Shown here in pieces: positions 16,382 through 24,658 of a stretch of DNA of 64,000 bases. Numbering within the stretch: the stretch's first letter is position 1; each line of letters starts with the position of its first letter. Where the stretch lies: assembly GCA_900538475.1 (NCBI GenBank), contig UPYT01000019.1, forward strand, positions 1-64,000, given 5' to 3'. The notes beneath the pieces are model-generated. The model had not been told where the DNA came from. It did not search any database and saw only the letters and a program-made list of their open reading frames with translations. The position numbers and the translations under genes were made by a program. The stretch is from an uncultured Clostridium sp. GTDB lineage: Bacteria > Bacillota > Clostridia > Lachnospirales > Lachnospiraceae.

Positions 16382-17383
16382 TTATTTTTTTTCCGCCATC
16401 CGCGGATCCACTGCTGCATACAGCAGATCGGCTGCAAGATTACCTGCAAACACAATCACCGCACTGATAAGAGTAATTCCCAGCAGCAGCGGAACATCTC
16501 CGCCCAGCCCCGCCGTTACTGCCGCCTGTCCCAGCCCTGGATAGGAAAATACCTGCTCCACAAGCACAGAACCGCCAAATATTTCACTGATAGAGGCAAA
16601 CTGCAGAGTCATTGCCGGCAGAAGAATATTTCGAACTCCGTGCTGAACAAGAATCCGAAAATCTGACTCTCCTCTCGCTCTTGCAAACATTACATAATCG
16701 CTCTCCATAACCTGAATCATTTTTTCTCTTGTATGAAGAGCAATATTGGAAATCCCTGTAACTGACAAAGTTAAAACCGGAAGAACAGCATGAACCAGCC
16801 GATCCTGGATTGTTACTCCGGCCGTCTCCACGCCAATCGGCACACTCAGCCCAATAGGAAGCCATTTCAGCCACACAGCAAATACCATTAAAAATACCAG
16901 AGCCAGCCAAAAGGACGGTGTGCTGGCTGTTACAAGGGCATACCCGGAAATAATCCTGTCTGCAGCACTTCCCCGCCGGAATCCGGCGGCAATTCCCAGA
17001 AGAAATCCCACCAGGCCAGACAGAAGCCAGGCAGCTGCCATAAGCCACAGAGAGTTTGCCAGCTTTGTCTGAATGACTTCCATCACCGGACGGCGGTACA
17101 GCAGAGACATTCCCCAGTCGCCGCAAAGCAAATCTCCAAACCAGGAAAGGAAACGCTTCACCGGCGGAGTCCCTACTCCCCAGTATTCCTGAAGCTTTGC
17201 AATCTGTTCCTGGCTCATACTTCCAAGAGCCGCCTGCCCTATATTGGCTGAAAGAGGATCCAGAGGAGATATGGATACCAGCCAGAAGGTAGCAGCGCTG
17301 ACCAGAAAAAGAAGCACTGCCATACGTATGCATTTTTTTCCTGCAAAAATGAAAAAACTCCTTCCTTTTTTGCTGCTTTCCAT
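16382..17383 (-). CDS. nikB: Nickel/peptide ABC transporter permease (NikB type)
   Basis: A 333-aa permease of the DppB/NikB class with an N-terminal helix (MAVLLFLVSAATFWLVSI), the SPLDPL segment, about six membrane spans and the EAA loop EKMIQVMESDYVMFARARG. The C-terminal GNLAADLLYAAVDPRM motif is typical. ATG at 17383 with GGAGG. It forms the heterodimeric channel with NikC. A gap of 59 bp separates it from nikA. Confidence 0.83.
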   Translation of the reverse strand: MESSKKGRSFFIFAGKKCIRMAVLLFLVSAATFWLVSISPLDPLSANIGQAALGSMSQEQIAKLQEYWGVGTPPVKRFLSWFGDLLCGDWGMSLLYRRPVMEVIQTKLANSLWLMAAAWLLSGLVGFLLGIAAGFRRGSAADRIISGYALVTASTPSFWLALVFLMVFAVWLKWLPIGLSVPIGVETAGVTIQDRLVHAVLPVLTLSVTGISNIALHTREKMIQVMESDYVMFARARGESDFRILVQHGVRNILLPAMTLQFASISEIFGGSVLVEQVFSYPGLGQAAVTAGLGGDVPLLLGITLISAVIVFAGNLAADLLYAAVDPRMAEKK

Positions 17384-17442
17384 ATGATGCTCCTCCTTCT
17401 CTCTGCTTTCTGCTTCTTTTCTGTCTCAGCTTTGTTTTCCAG

Positions 17443-19104
17443 TTACTCTGTTTTCCAGCTCCACTGATCTACATTATTTACAATCGACCAGCCATGACCA
17501 TGGGGATGCAGCTTCTGCTCTGCCACCTGAAGATTTTCTTTTGCCCAGTAAAGATGATCAATATTAACCAGCCAGATCCAGGGGATATCTCCATCCTGGG
17601 TAATCCCTGTCCTTCCGTCCCACTGTGCCTTTTTCCACAGTTCATAGGATTCCTCCAGATCGCTGCAGCTCATAGCCTCATCCATATAACGATCAACATT
17701 CTCATTGGCATAGGGAGAATATCCTGCCAGCGCCTTTCCCGGAGCTGTGTGATAAATATTATAAAGCTCCATCGGAGTATGCGCTCCCCAGCCCCACATC
17801 AGCGGCTCACTCTGAGCTCTGTCATAGGCCTCATCCCAGCCAACGCCCTCAATGGTTACTTCAATGCCGATTCCTTTCAACTGGTTTGCTGTATCTGCTG
17901 CCAAAGCCTGACGCACCGAATCACTGGCCGGATACAGCAGCGGGAAGGCTGCCCGCACTCCGTTCTTTTCCCGAATCCCGTCTGCGCCGGTTTTCCATCC
18001 TGCCTTATCTAAAAGTTCTGCCGCCGTTTCTGGATCATAGGCGGTCTGAGACATTCCATTGTACCAGGGCATTTTGTCACAGACACTGTAAGCCGGACTT
18101 CCATATCCACTCAGTACATGCTCAATCATTGCATCCCGGTCAATGGCAAGATTAATGGCTCTTCGAACATTCACATCACTGGTAAAGTCATTGCCTATAG
18201 GAAGTCCGTCCTCTCCCGACACCTCTGCCCCTTCTTTCCGGGAAATGGCAGGAAGATTGAAGCCACGATTGTCCACCGTTGCAAAGCTTAAAAGCTCAAA
18301 GCCATCTATCTTCTGTTCTGCATAAGGCGCTGCCGTATAAGCCAGATCTACCTGTCCGGACTGGGCTGCAGCAAAGGCCGCATCCTCCTCCATAAACAGA
18401 ATTGTCACCTTTTTCATTTTCGGTGCCTCTCCATAATAATCCGGATTGGCTTCCAGAATTACCTGCTGTCCTTTATCCCACTGCTTCAGCACATACCGGC
18501 CGGAGCCTATGGGATTTTCCCCATAATCCGGACCGTAGGCATGCTCTGGCACAATTCCCACGATCGCCATCGTGTAAGGCCAGATCGAATAGGGGCGGTT
18601 CATATGGAACACCACCGTGTCTCCATCTACTGCCTCTGCCTCCTTCAGCATCGTAAAATCATTGACGGAGCTGGTATCTCTCAGTGTATTGTAGGTAAAA
18701 GCCACATCTTCTGCTGTCAGCATCTCCCCATCTGTAAATTTCACATCATCACGAATATCTACAGTCCAAGTCAGCCCATCCTCGCTGGCCTCCATGGTTT
18801 TAGCCAAATCATAATCGATCTTCAAATCTGAGGTTGTTACAGTCAGCGTACTCTGAATCAGAGGCTCATGGACATGTTCTCCAGCTCCCCATCCATATGC
18901 CGGGTCAAAGCCTGCCTCTGGCTCTGAGGTGGGTCCCATCACTACAATAACATCTTCGCGGTTTTCCTGAACCGAACTGCTTTCTCCCTGAAGAATATCA
19001 GCCTGACCGCTCTCTCCCTGTAAAACATTGGCCTCCTTCTGGCCACACCCTGTTGTCACTGCCGCTGCCATCAGCACAGCAAGCACCGGAATTTTTTTCT
19101 TCAT
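17443..19104 (-). CDS. nikA: Nickel/peptide ABC transporter substrate-binding lipoprotein
   Basis: A 553-aa family 5 extracellular solute-binding protein. The N-terminus has a lipoprotein signal (KKKIPVLAVLMAAAVTTGC) with the lipidated Cys near residue 20. The SBP_bac_5 core is complete (VKFTDGEMLTAEDVAFTYN, GSGRYVLKQWDKGQQVILE, NVRRAINLAIDRDAMIEHVL). A His-containing C-terminal stretch HPHGHGW could touch metal, though this is inference. First gene of the nik-lar operon; AAAGGAG lies 9 nt before ATG. Controlled by the promoter and structured leader upstream. Confidence 0.85.
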   Translation of the reverse strand: MKKKIPVLAVLMAAAVTTGCGQKEANVLQGESGQADILQGESSSVQENREDVIVVMGPTSEPEAGFDPAYGWGAGEHVHEPLIQSTLTVTTSDLKIDYDLAKTMEASEDGLTWTVDIRDDVKFTDGEMLTAEDVAFTYNTLRDTSSVNDFTMLKEAEAVDGDTVVFHMNRPYSIWPYTMAIVGIVPEHAYGPDYGENPIGSGRYVLKQWDKGQQVILEANPDYYGEAPKMKKVTILFMEEDAAFAAAQSGQVDLAYTAAPYAEQKIDGFELLSFATVDNRGFNLPAISRKEGAEVSGEDGLPIGNDFTSDVNVRRAINLAIDRDAMIEHVLSGYGSPAYSVCDKMPWYNGMSQTAYDPETAAELLDKAGWKTGADGIREKNGVRAAFPLLYPASDSVRQALAADTANQLKGIGIEVTIEGVGWDEAYDRAQSEPLMWGWGAHTPMELYNIYHTAPGKALAGYSPYANENVDRYMDEAMSCSDLEESYELWKKAQWDGRTGITQDGDIPWIWLVNIDHLYWAKENLQVAEQKLHPHGHGWSIVNNVDQWSWKTE

Positions 19105-19146
19105 CTTCTTTTCTCCTTTAATTTTCTATTCCTATGAAATCAAAAC

Positions 19147-19197
19147 AGCCAGGAAAGATAAACGCGCTCCTTGGGAACACCTGTCACCTTCCTGGCT
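19147..19197 (-). promoter_or_regulatory. Structured 5' leader of nikA
   Basis: The nikA leader is about 165 nt. It contains a perfect 9-bp stem AGCCAGGAA/TTCCTGGCT (minus strand, 19197-19189 with 19155-19147) enclosing a second hairpin GTGTTCC-caa-GGAGCGC, followed by GTTTTGATTTC. It could act as an attenuator or metal sensor. It does not match the NiCo (czcD) riboswitch layout as I recall it, nor any other class I know. Confidence 0.45.
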
Positions 19198-19279
19198 TTC
19201 TATTATCATAAGTCTTTCAAATAAGTTTTCATAATCCGGCGCTTCTGCACCCTCTGACCGCTTGTGCTGTCTTTTTTTT

Positions 19280-19308
19280 AGTATAATCGAAACCGTGTCT
19301 TCCGTCAA
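19280..19308 (-). promoter_or_regulatory. Sigma-A promoter of the nik-lar operon
   Basis: TTGACG (19308-19303), exactly 17 bp, TATACT (19285-19280). The transcript would start near 19273. This is the only clear promoter for the eight genes down to larE. Confidence 0.8.
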
Positions 19309-19330
19309 GACAGCTTTGCACAAACGTTTG
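19296..19330 (-). promoter_or_regulatory. Two dyads over and upstream of the nikA -35 box
   Basis: TGTCTT-nnnnn-AAGACA (19296-19312) straddles the -35 hexamer, and the perfect palindrome CAAACGTTTG (19321-19330) lies 12 bp further upstream. The second resembles LacI/GalR-type operators with a central CG. No regulator gene is adjacent, and neither dyad matches the NikR site I know. From 19331 to 19415 nothing else is recognisable. Confidence 0.45.
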
Positions 19331-19415
19331 GGTAATTTTTGAGTAAACTTTTCCTGATTTTTATCAAACTTTTCTCAAAGCTCTCTTCTGCCCTCGCTTT
19401 GATCTTCCCGCAGAA

Positions 19416-20357
19416 TTACTCCCTCCTCTGGCTTTCCAGATTCCAGGTTTTTTCCACAATATAAACCGGTCGATCCTTCAGCTCGCTGAACAAAATTGCA
19501 ATATATTCTCCGATGATTCCTACAATCACAAACAGCATAGCAAACATAAAACAAATCAGAATTACAATGGTTGCATAGCCGCTGGGAGCCCCCTGTCTGG
19601 TACAGAGCGTGTAAATCATGACTGCCACCCCTAAGAGGGCCGCAAAAATCCCGGCATAAATTCCCAGTTTCAGGGGCAGGTTAGAAAAACACATAATCGT
19701 ATTAATGGAAAAGGCAAGCAGCTTTTGAATACTGTATTTGCTCTCTCCGGCTACCCGATCGTGAGCCTCATACTCGATGCGGGCCTTTTGAAACCCGATG
19801 TTCTGCACATATCCTCTGAGAAACCGGATTTTCTCCCGATAGCTGGTCCGCAGCACATCAGCCGCCTGTCTGGAAACTGCAAAAAAATCCGATGCATTTA
19901 CTTCAAATTTCACATCTGAAAGCGCATTGATGACGGCATAAAATCCTGCTGATGTAATATTCTTCAGAAGCCCCGCAGACGTATTTCTGGTTCTTACCAT
20001 ACTGATCACGCCGCAGCCCTGCTCCAGCTTTTCTACAATCTTTGGCAGACACTCCGGCGGATGCTGCAGATCCGCGTCCATGCAGACCACCCCGTCCCCG
20101 GATGCCCGATCCACACCGGCAATCATGGCTGCCTCATGTCCGAAATTTCTGGAAAAAGAAATCACCTTCACTCTGGAATTTTCTTCTGCCATTTTTTCCA
20201 GAATAGAAAGGCTCCTGTCTCTGCTTCCGTCATCTACAAACAGCAGCTCATAATCCCAGGGCAGACTTTCCAGAATCGGCCTGGTGGTCTCATAAAACGC
20301 CGGCAGCGCCTGTTCCTCATTATATACAGACACTACCACGGAAAGCACTTTTTTCAT
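19416..20357 (-). CDS. GtrB-like polyprenyl-phosphate glycosyltransferase (GT2)
   Basis: A 313-aa GT2 enzyme anchored by two C-terminal membrane helices (LKLGIYAGIFAALLGVAVMI and a following VILICFMFAMLFVIVGIIG). The catalytic domain shows VVVSVYNEE at the start, FVDDGSRDRS and VCMDADLQHPPE. This architecture (GtrB/DPM1-type) loads a sugar from a nucleotide donor onto undecaprenyl phosphate on the inner face; GT-C enzymes then use it outside. ATG at 20357 with GGAG. Last gene of the polysaccharide block; no strong terminator follows. Confidence 0.85.
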   Translation of the reverse strand: MKKVLSVVVSVYNEEQALPAFYETTRPILESLPWDYELLFVDDGSRDRSLSILEKMAEENSRVKVISFSRNFGHEAAMIAGVDRASGDGVVCMDADLQHPPECLPKIVEKLEQGCGVISMVRTRNTSAGLLKNITSAGFYAVINALSDVKFEVNASDFFAVSRQAADVLRTSYREKIRFLRGYVQNIGFQKARIEYEAHDRVAGESKYSIQKLLAFSINTIMCFSNLPLKLGIYAGIFAALLGVAVMIYTLCTRQGAPSGYATIVILICFMFAMLFVIVGIIGEYIAILFSELKDRPVYIVEKTWNLESQRRE

Positions 20358-20371
20358 AGCTTCACTCCTGC

Positions 20372-21217
20372 CTACACTTCTTCGTCGAACACCTGAATCT
20401 GAATGGTGGAATGGGAGGGCACCCGTTTTTCCTTTGGAGGCAGAGTCATGTAATCTCCGTAAACCCAGGTCAGCACATCATGCCAGTATTTCGAGGCCAT
20501 AAGCTTTGTATCGCAGAAGTCCAACTCTACCAGCTCCTCGCACCACTCCTTTTTCAGAGTCACATACAGATAATCCGGCTGATAATTACTGTAATACCGC
20601 AGATTGCTGCGTCCCTTTTTGTCTTTCTTTGCCACAAGCTGCTGAAGCCGGAACAAAAAATGCATGGGAATCAGCCTTCCCACAGTAGAACAGCACCCTA
20701 CCGCCAGCTTATGGAAGGGACTGTATTTCTGATAATCCAGATGATATCTGTGCCCCATAGACAAAGCGTAAACTGCCTTATGCATCAGAAGTGTCAGCGC
20801 CGCTCCTCCCTTACTCTGAGGCAGTTCATCAATAATAAACAGATCGACCCACAGATGATTCAGCTTGCCTTCATAAAACTCCATCTCCTCTGTATTCTCA
20901 TGGGTCCGGCTGTTTTTGTAAATAATTCTTGCCGTAAAATCAAAAAATACGCGGCCCTTCTGAAAGCTCCAGGGCATGATCAGCTCCATGGTATCCGGCA
21001 ATTCCCGGCGCACTACCTTTAAAAACGCCTCATAATGATTTCTGGTAAATGCCACATCAGCATCATCGTCCCAGGGAATAAAGCCCTGGTGGCGCACAGC
21101 GCCCAGAAGCGTTCCGCCGTCTAACATATACTGAATTTTATATTTCCGGCAAATCCGGTCAATTTCCTTTAATATTTTTAGATTGGTCTCATGGACCCTG
21201 GTCAGATCGTATTCCAT
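20372..21217 (-). CDS. LicD-family phosphotransferase
   Basis: A 281-aa LicD/fukutin-type protein. The defining motif MLDGGTLLGAVRHQGFIPWD with the DDDAD metal site lies in the first 60 residues. Family members transfer phosphocholine or other phospho-groups to surface glycans. The ATG at 21217 (MEYDLTRVHETN) follows AGAGG; a nine-codon upstream extension is unlikely. Phosphocholine would fit the choline-binding-like repeat proteins at 160-1094 and 41983-43662, but the transferred group is not shown here. It lies 14 bp before the GtrB-like gene. Confidence 0.85.
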   Translation of the reverse strand: MEYDLTRVHETNLKILKEIDRICRKYKIQYMLDGGTLLGAVRHQGFIPWDDDADVAFTRNHYEAFLKVVRRELPDTMELIMPWSFQKGRVFFDFTARIIYKNSRTHENTEEMEFYEGKLNHLWVDLFIIDELPQSKGGAALTLLMHKAVYALSMGHRYHLDYQKYSPFHKLAVGCCSTVGRLIPMHFLFRLQQLVAKKDKKGRSNLRYYSNYQPDYLYVTLKKEWCEELVELDFCDTKLMASKYWHDVLTWVYGDYMTLPPKEKRVPSHSTIQIQVFDEEV

Positions 21218-21312
21218 TCTTTTCCTCTTTTCCGCCGTCCGCACCGCCCTCCGGCGGACTCGTCCGTGCCGTTTCCCTTAAATCATCAGTCAGACCGCTC
21301 CTGTTTGATTCC

Positions 21313-22653
21313 TTATGAAAGGTTTACCGCCTCAAGAATTGTTTTGGCCATATAGTCAATCATTTCATCGCTCATACCCGGATATACTCCAACCCAGAAG
21401 GTATCCTGCATGATCTGATCTGCCACATGCAGATCTCCCACAATCCGGTATCCCTTCTTTTCTGCCCGCATCTGATCAAAGCAAGGATGCTTGGTCAGGT
21501 TTCCGGCAAACAGCATTCTCGTCTGGACACCCTTGTCCTCCAGATACTGAACCACCTGGTTTCTGTCAACACCGTCCCGGCAGGTAATCAAAAATCCGAA
21601 CCAGCTGGGCCGTGAATTTTCACATGGATCCGGAAGAATCAGTCTGTCCTCAGCCCCTGTGAGAGCTGCCTTCAGCCGGTCAAAATTGTGACGTCTGCGC
21701 TCTACAAAGCCCGGGAATTTATCCAGCTGAGCGCAGCCAACTGCCGCCTGCAGATCGGTTGCCTTTAAATTGTATCCAAAATGAGAGTATACATATTTGT
21801 GATCATACCCAAGAGGCAGCTCTCCGTACTGACGATCAAACCGGTGTCCGCAGAGATTGTCCCGTCCGGACGGACACACGCAGTCTCTTCCCCAATCACG
21901 GAAAGAGCGGATAATTCTGTTTAACAGCGGATTGTCTGTATAAACAGCGCCGCCCTCTCCCATAGTCATATGGTGAGGCGGATAAAAGCTGGAGGTTCCT
22001 ATGTCGCCGACAGTTCCCGTAAACCGCTCTTCTCCGTCTATGGTATAGCGGCTTCCCAGAGCATCACAGTTATCCTCAACCAGCCACAGCCCATGTCTGT
22101 CACAGAAATCCTTAACAGCCTTTAAATCAAAGGGATTTCCCAGAGTATGGGCAATCATCACTGCTTTTGTCTTTTCTGAAAGAGCTACCTCCAGCTGGGT
22201 CACATCAATATTGTACTGGGGAATAGTCACATCCACAAATACCGGCACTGCCCCATACTGAATCATAGGCGTCACTGTGGTGGGAAATCCTGCAGCCACG
22301 GTAATCACCTCATCGCCCGGCCGTACCTGCCGCTCCTTGAGCAGAGGAGAGGTCAGAGCCATAAAGGCCACCAGATTGGCAGAAGAACCGGAATTGACCA
22401 GAGAACAATAACGGACTCCCAGATATTTTGCCAGCTTCTCTTCAAATTCATCGGTGTACCGCCCTGCTGTAAGCCAGAATTCCAGGGCACTGTCTACCAG
22501 ATTTACCATTTCTTTTTCATCGTACACCCGGGATGCATAAGGAATTCTGTCTCCCGGCTCATAAGGCTTCTTATTCTCCAAATGATATTTTCTGCAGTAA
22601 TCGGCAACCAGATCCAGAATCTGCTGACGGTCCTGCTCCTGTGATTTTTCCAT
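21313..22653 (-). CDS. rfbH: CDP-4-keto-6-deoxyglucose 3-dehydrase (RfbH/DdhC, E1)
   Basis: A 446-aa PMP- and [2Fe-2S]-dependent dehydrase that removes the C3 hydroxyl of CDP-4-keto-6-deoxyglucose. The aminotransferase fold has His in place of the usual PLP lysine (FYPPHHMTMGEGGAV), the hallmark of this enzyme rather than an aminotransferase. The cysteine-rich CVCPSGRDNLCGHRF segment would ligate the cluster. Full length, ATG at 22653 with GGAG. It needs an electron donor (RfbI/DdhD type), which is not in the window. Confidence 0.93.
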   Translation of the reverse strand: MEKSQEQDRQQILDLVADYCRKYHLENKKPYEPGDRIPYASRVYDEKEMVNLVDSALEFWLTAGRYTDEFEEKLAKYLGVRYCSLVNSGSSANLVAFMALTSPLLKERQVRPGDEVITVAAGFPTTVTPMIQYGAVPVFVDVTIPQYNIDVTQLEVALSEKTKAVMIAHTLGNPFDLKAVKDFCDRHGLWLVEDNCDALGSRYTIDGEERFTGTVGDIGTSSFYPPHHMTMGEGGAVYTDNPLLNRIIRSFRDWGRDCVCPSGRDNLCGHRFDRQYGELPLGYDHKYVYSHFGYNLKATDLQAAVGCAQLDKFPGFVERRRHNFDRLKAALTGAEDRLILPDPCENSRPSWFGFLITCRDGVDRNQVVQYLEDKGVQTRMLFAGNLTKHPCFDQMRAEKKGYRIVGDLHVADQIMQDTFWVGVYPGMSDEMIDYMAKTILEAVNLS

Positions 22654-22698
22654 ATTTCTTCTCCGTTTCTATATAAACTTTCTTTTTTATTCCTGGCA

Positions 22699-22771
22699 AC
22701 TATTCAGGACGGCGGGAGATCTGGCAGAAAAATTCTTGTAAAGCTTGCTTGTAAAGGAATTTTCCTGCCCT
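22699..22771. mobile_element. MITE half-copy inside the rfbG-rfbH spacer
   Basis: Only the left part of the IS66-type MITE is present: CAACTATTCAGGACGGCGGG and the hairpin pairing GGCAGAAAAATTC with GAATTTTCCTGCC. The right half is missing, and rfbG's stop codon is 10 bp away. The hairpin would be transcribed within the operon. Confidence 0.75.
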
Positions 22772-22780
22772 TAGACAGCT

Positions 22781-23842
22781 TTAATATTCCAGAATCTGTC
22801 GATCCGTCACTTTCTGCAGCTCCTGCCCCTCCAGGTATGCCTTAGACCATTCCACCGTCTTATCAAGCGCTTCCCGGATATGCCACCGGGGCCGCCATCC
22901 AAAAACGTGTTTGATTTTGGAACAGTCCAGCTTCAGGAAATTCGCTTCGTGGGGACCGTTCTCCGACTGATTCTCCCACGCTGCCCCGTCTCCCCAAAGT
23001 TCACAGAACATAGTCACCAGCTGGCCTGTGGTCACACAGTCACAGTCATCCGGCCCCACATTATAATATCCCTGGAATGCAGGATCCTCATACTGCTTCT
23101 GGGCAATCTGCAGGTATACAAACAGAGGCTCTAAAACATGCTGGAAGGGGCGGGTAGAATAAGGATTGCGCACCCCAATCTGTTTTCCCGCTTCCATCGC
23201 CCGAACACAGTCCGGAATAATCCGGTCATTGGCAAAATCACCGCCGCCAATCACATTGCCTGCTCTGGCTGTTGAGATGGCGCAGTCCCGTTCCTGGAAA
23301 AAGGACTTCTGGTAGCTGTGTGTCACCAGCTCCGAGCAGGATTTACTGTTAGAATAGGGATCATATCCGTCTAAGGGATCACACTCCCGGTAGCCATACT
23401 CCCACTCTCTGTTTTCATAAACCTTATCTGTCGTTACGTTAAGAACTGACTTCACAGAGGGAGTCAGACGCACACACTCCAGCAGATTCACTGTTCCCAT
23501 TACATTGGTTTCATAAGTATACACAGGCTCTTTGTAGGAATCTCGCACAATCGGCTGAGCTGCCAGATGAAGCACGATCTCCGGCTCTGTCTCCTCAAAA
23601 ACCTTACGCAGCTGCGCCAGATCCCGTACATCGCCAATCACTGATGTCATTCCTGATGCCTCCATATCAAGAAGCCCGTACACTGACGGTTCTGTCGGCG
23701 GATTCAGGGAATATCCCGTAACCTTCGCCCCAGCCAGCATGAGAATCCTGCAAAGCCATGTTCCCTTAAATCCCGTATGGCCTGTTACCAGCACCCTTTT
23801 TCCGGCATAAAACTTTCTGCATTCTTCCAGATTATACCTCAT
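22781..23842 (-). CDS. rfbG: CDP-glucose 4,6-dehydratase
   Basis: A 353-aa short-chain dehydrogenase/reductase that turns CDP-D-glucose into CDP-4-keto-6-deoxy-D-glucose with bound NAD. The N-terminal nucleotide-binding motif is VTGHTGFKGTW, the catalytic triad region includes TTDKVYEN, and Tyr/Lys occur in YSNSKSCSELV. The ATG at 23842 (MRYNLEECRKFYAGKRVLV) is chosen over a frame opening at 23953, which overlaps rfbF and lacks homology. It follows rfbF by 29 bp; a MITE half-copy lies downstream. Confidence 0.93.
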   Translation of the reverse strand: MRYNLEECRKFYAGKRVLVTGHTGFKGTWLCRILMLAGAKVTGYSLNPPTEPSVYGLLDMEASGMTSVIGDVRDLAQLRKVFEETEPEIVLHLAAQPIVRDSYKEPVYTYETNVMGTVNLLECVRLTPSVKSVLNVTTDKVYENREWEYGYRECDPLDGYDPYSNSKSCSELVTHSYQKSFFQERDCAISTARAGNVIGGGDFANDRIIPDCVRAMEAGKQIGVRNPYSTRPFQHVLEPLFVYLQIAQKQYEDPAFQGYYNVGPDDCDCVTTGQLVTMFCELWGDGAAWENQSENGPHEANFLKLDCSKIKHVFGWRPRWHIREALDKTVEWSKAYLEGQELQKVTDRQILEY

Positions 23843-23871
23843 CTTTTTTTCGCCTTCTTCCCGTCCGTTTT

Positions 23872-24645
23872 TTATTTCCAGATTTTCCAGGGCGCATTTC
23901 CTGACTGCCAGAGCGCCTCCAGCTTCTTCATTTCCCTTTGAGTATCCATACACTGCCAGAACCCGTCATGATAATAGGACATCAGCTGTCCCTCCTCTGC
24001 CAGCATCTGCATGGGACCCTGTTCAAAAATAGTAGTATCGTCCTTCAGGTATCCAAAAATTTCGGGATTCAGCACCATAAAGCCGCCGTTAATCACCGCG
24101 CCGTCATTGGCAGATTTTTCCCGGAAAGCATGAATCACATTGTCAGAGCCAATATCAAGGACTCCCTTCTGCTGTCCGATATTAACCGTGGTAATGGTCG
24201 CAATCTTTCCATGACTCTTGTGAAACTCCACCAGACCGTTTAAATCCACATTACATACCCCGTCTCCGTAGGTCAGCATAAAGGGCTCGTCTCCGATATA
24301 CTGCTGAATCCGCTTCACCCTTCCTCCTGTCATGGTATACAGTCCCGTATCCACCAGAGTTACCTTCCACGGCTCTGAATAATTGTTCAGCACCTCCATC
24401 TGGTTGTTGGCCAAATCAAAGGTCACATCTGAGGTGTGAAGAAAATAATCTGCAAAATATTCTTTTACCACATACTGCTTATATCCAAGGCAGATCACAA
24501 ATTCGTGAAATCCGAACTCAGAATAGTATTTCATAATGTGCCATAAAATCGGCCGCCCGCCAATCTCAATCATGGGCTTTGGCTTTAAATGGCTTTCCTC
24601 GCTGATTCTCGTTCCCAGCCCTCCGGCCAGAATTACAACCTTCAT
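23872..24645 (-). CDS. rfbF: Glucose-1-phosphate cytidylyltransferase
   Basis: A 257-aa nucleotidyltransferase making CDP-glucose from CTP and glucose-1-phosphate, the entry step of the CDP-3,6-dideoxyhexose route. The N-terminal LAGGLGTRISEESHLKPKPM is the family's nucleotide-binding signature, followed by PILWHIMKYYSEFGF and the metal-site GDGVCNVDL. ATG at 24645 with GGAGGAG. Order rfbF-rfbG-rfbH matches the Salmonella and Yersinia O-antigen clusters. Confidence 0.93.
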   Translation of the reverse strand: MKVVILAGGLGTRISEESHLKPKPMIEIGGRPILWHIMKYYSEFGFHEFVICLGYKQYVVKEYFADYFLHTSDVTFDLANNQMEVLNNYSEPWKVTLVDTGLYTMTGGRVKRIQQYIGDEPFMLTYGDGVCNVDLNGLVEFHKSHGKIATITTVNIGQQKGVLDIGSDNVIHAFREKSANDGAVINGGFMVLNPEIFGYLKDDTTIFEQGPMQMLAEEGQLMSYYHDGFWQCMDTQREMKKLEALWQSGNAPWKIWK

Positions 24646-24658
24646 ATTCTCTCCTCCG

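Noticed and set aside
19147-19279. Known NiCo, cobalamin or lysine riboswitch before nikA
   Set aside because: The conserved cores of these classes, as I remember them, are not found; only generic stems are visible, so it is left as an unassigned leader.
22781-23953. Longer rfbG start at 23953
   Set aside because: It would overlap rfbF by 82 bp and adds 37 residues without homology; the ATG at 23842 has a better site.
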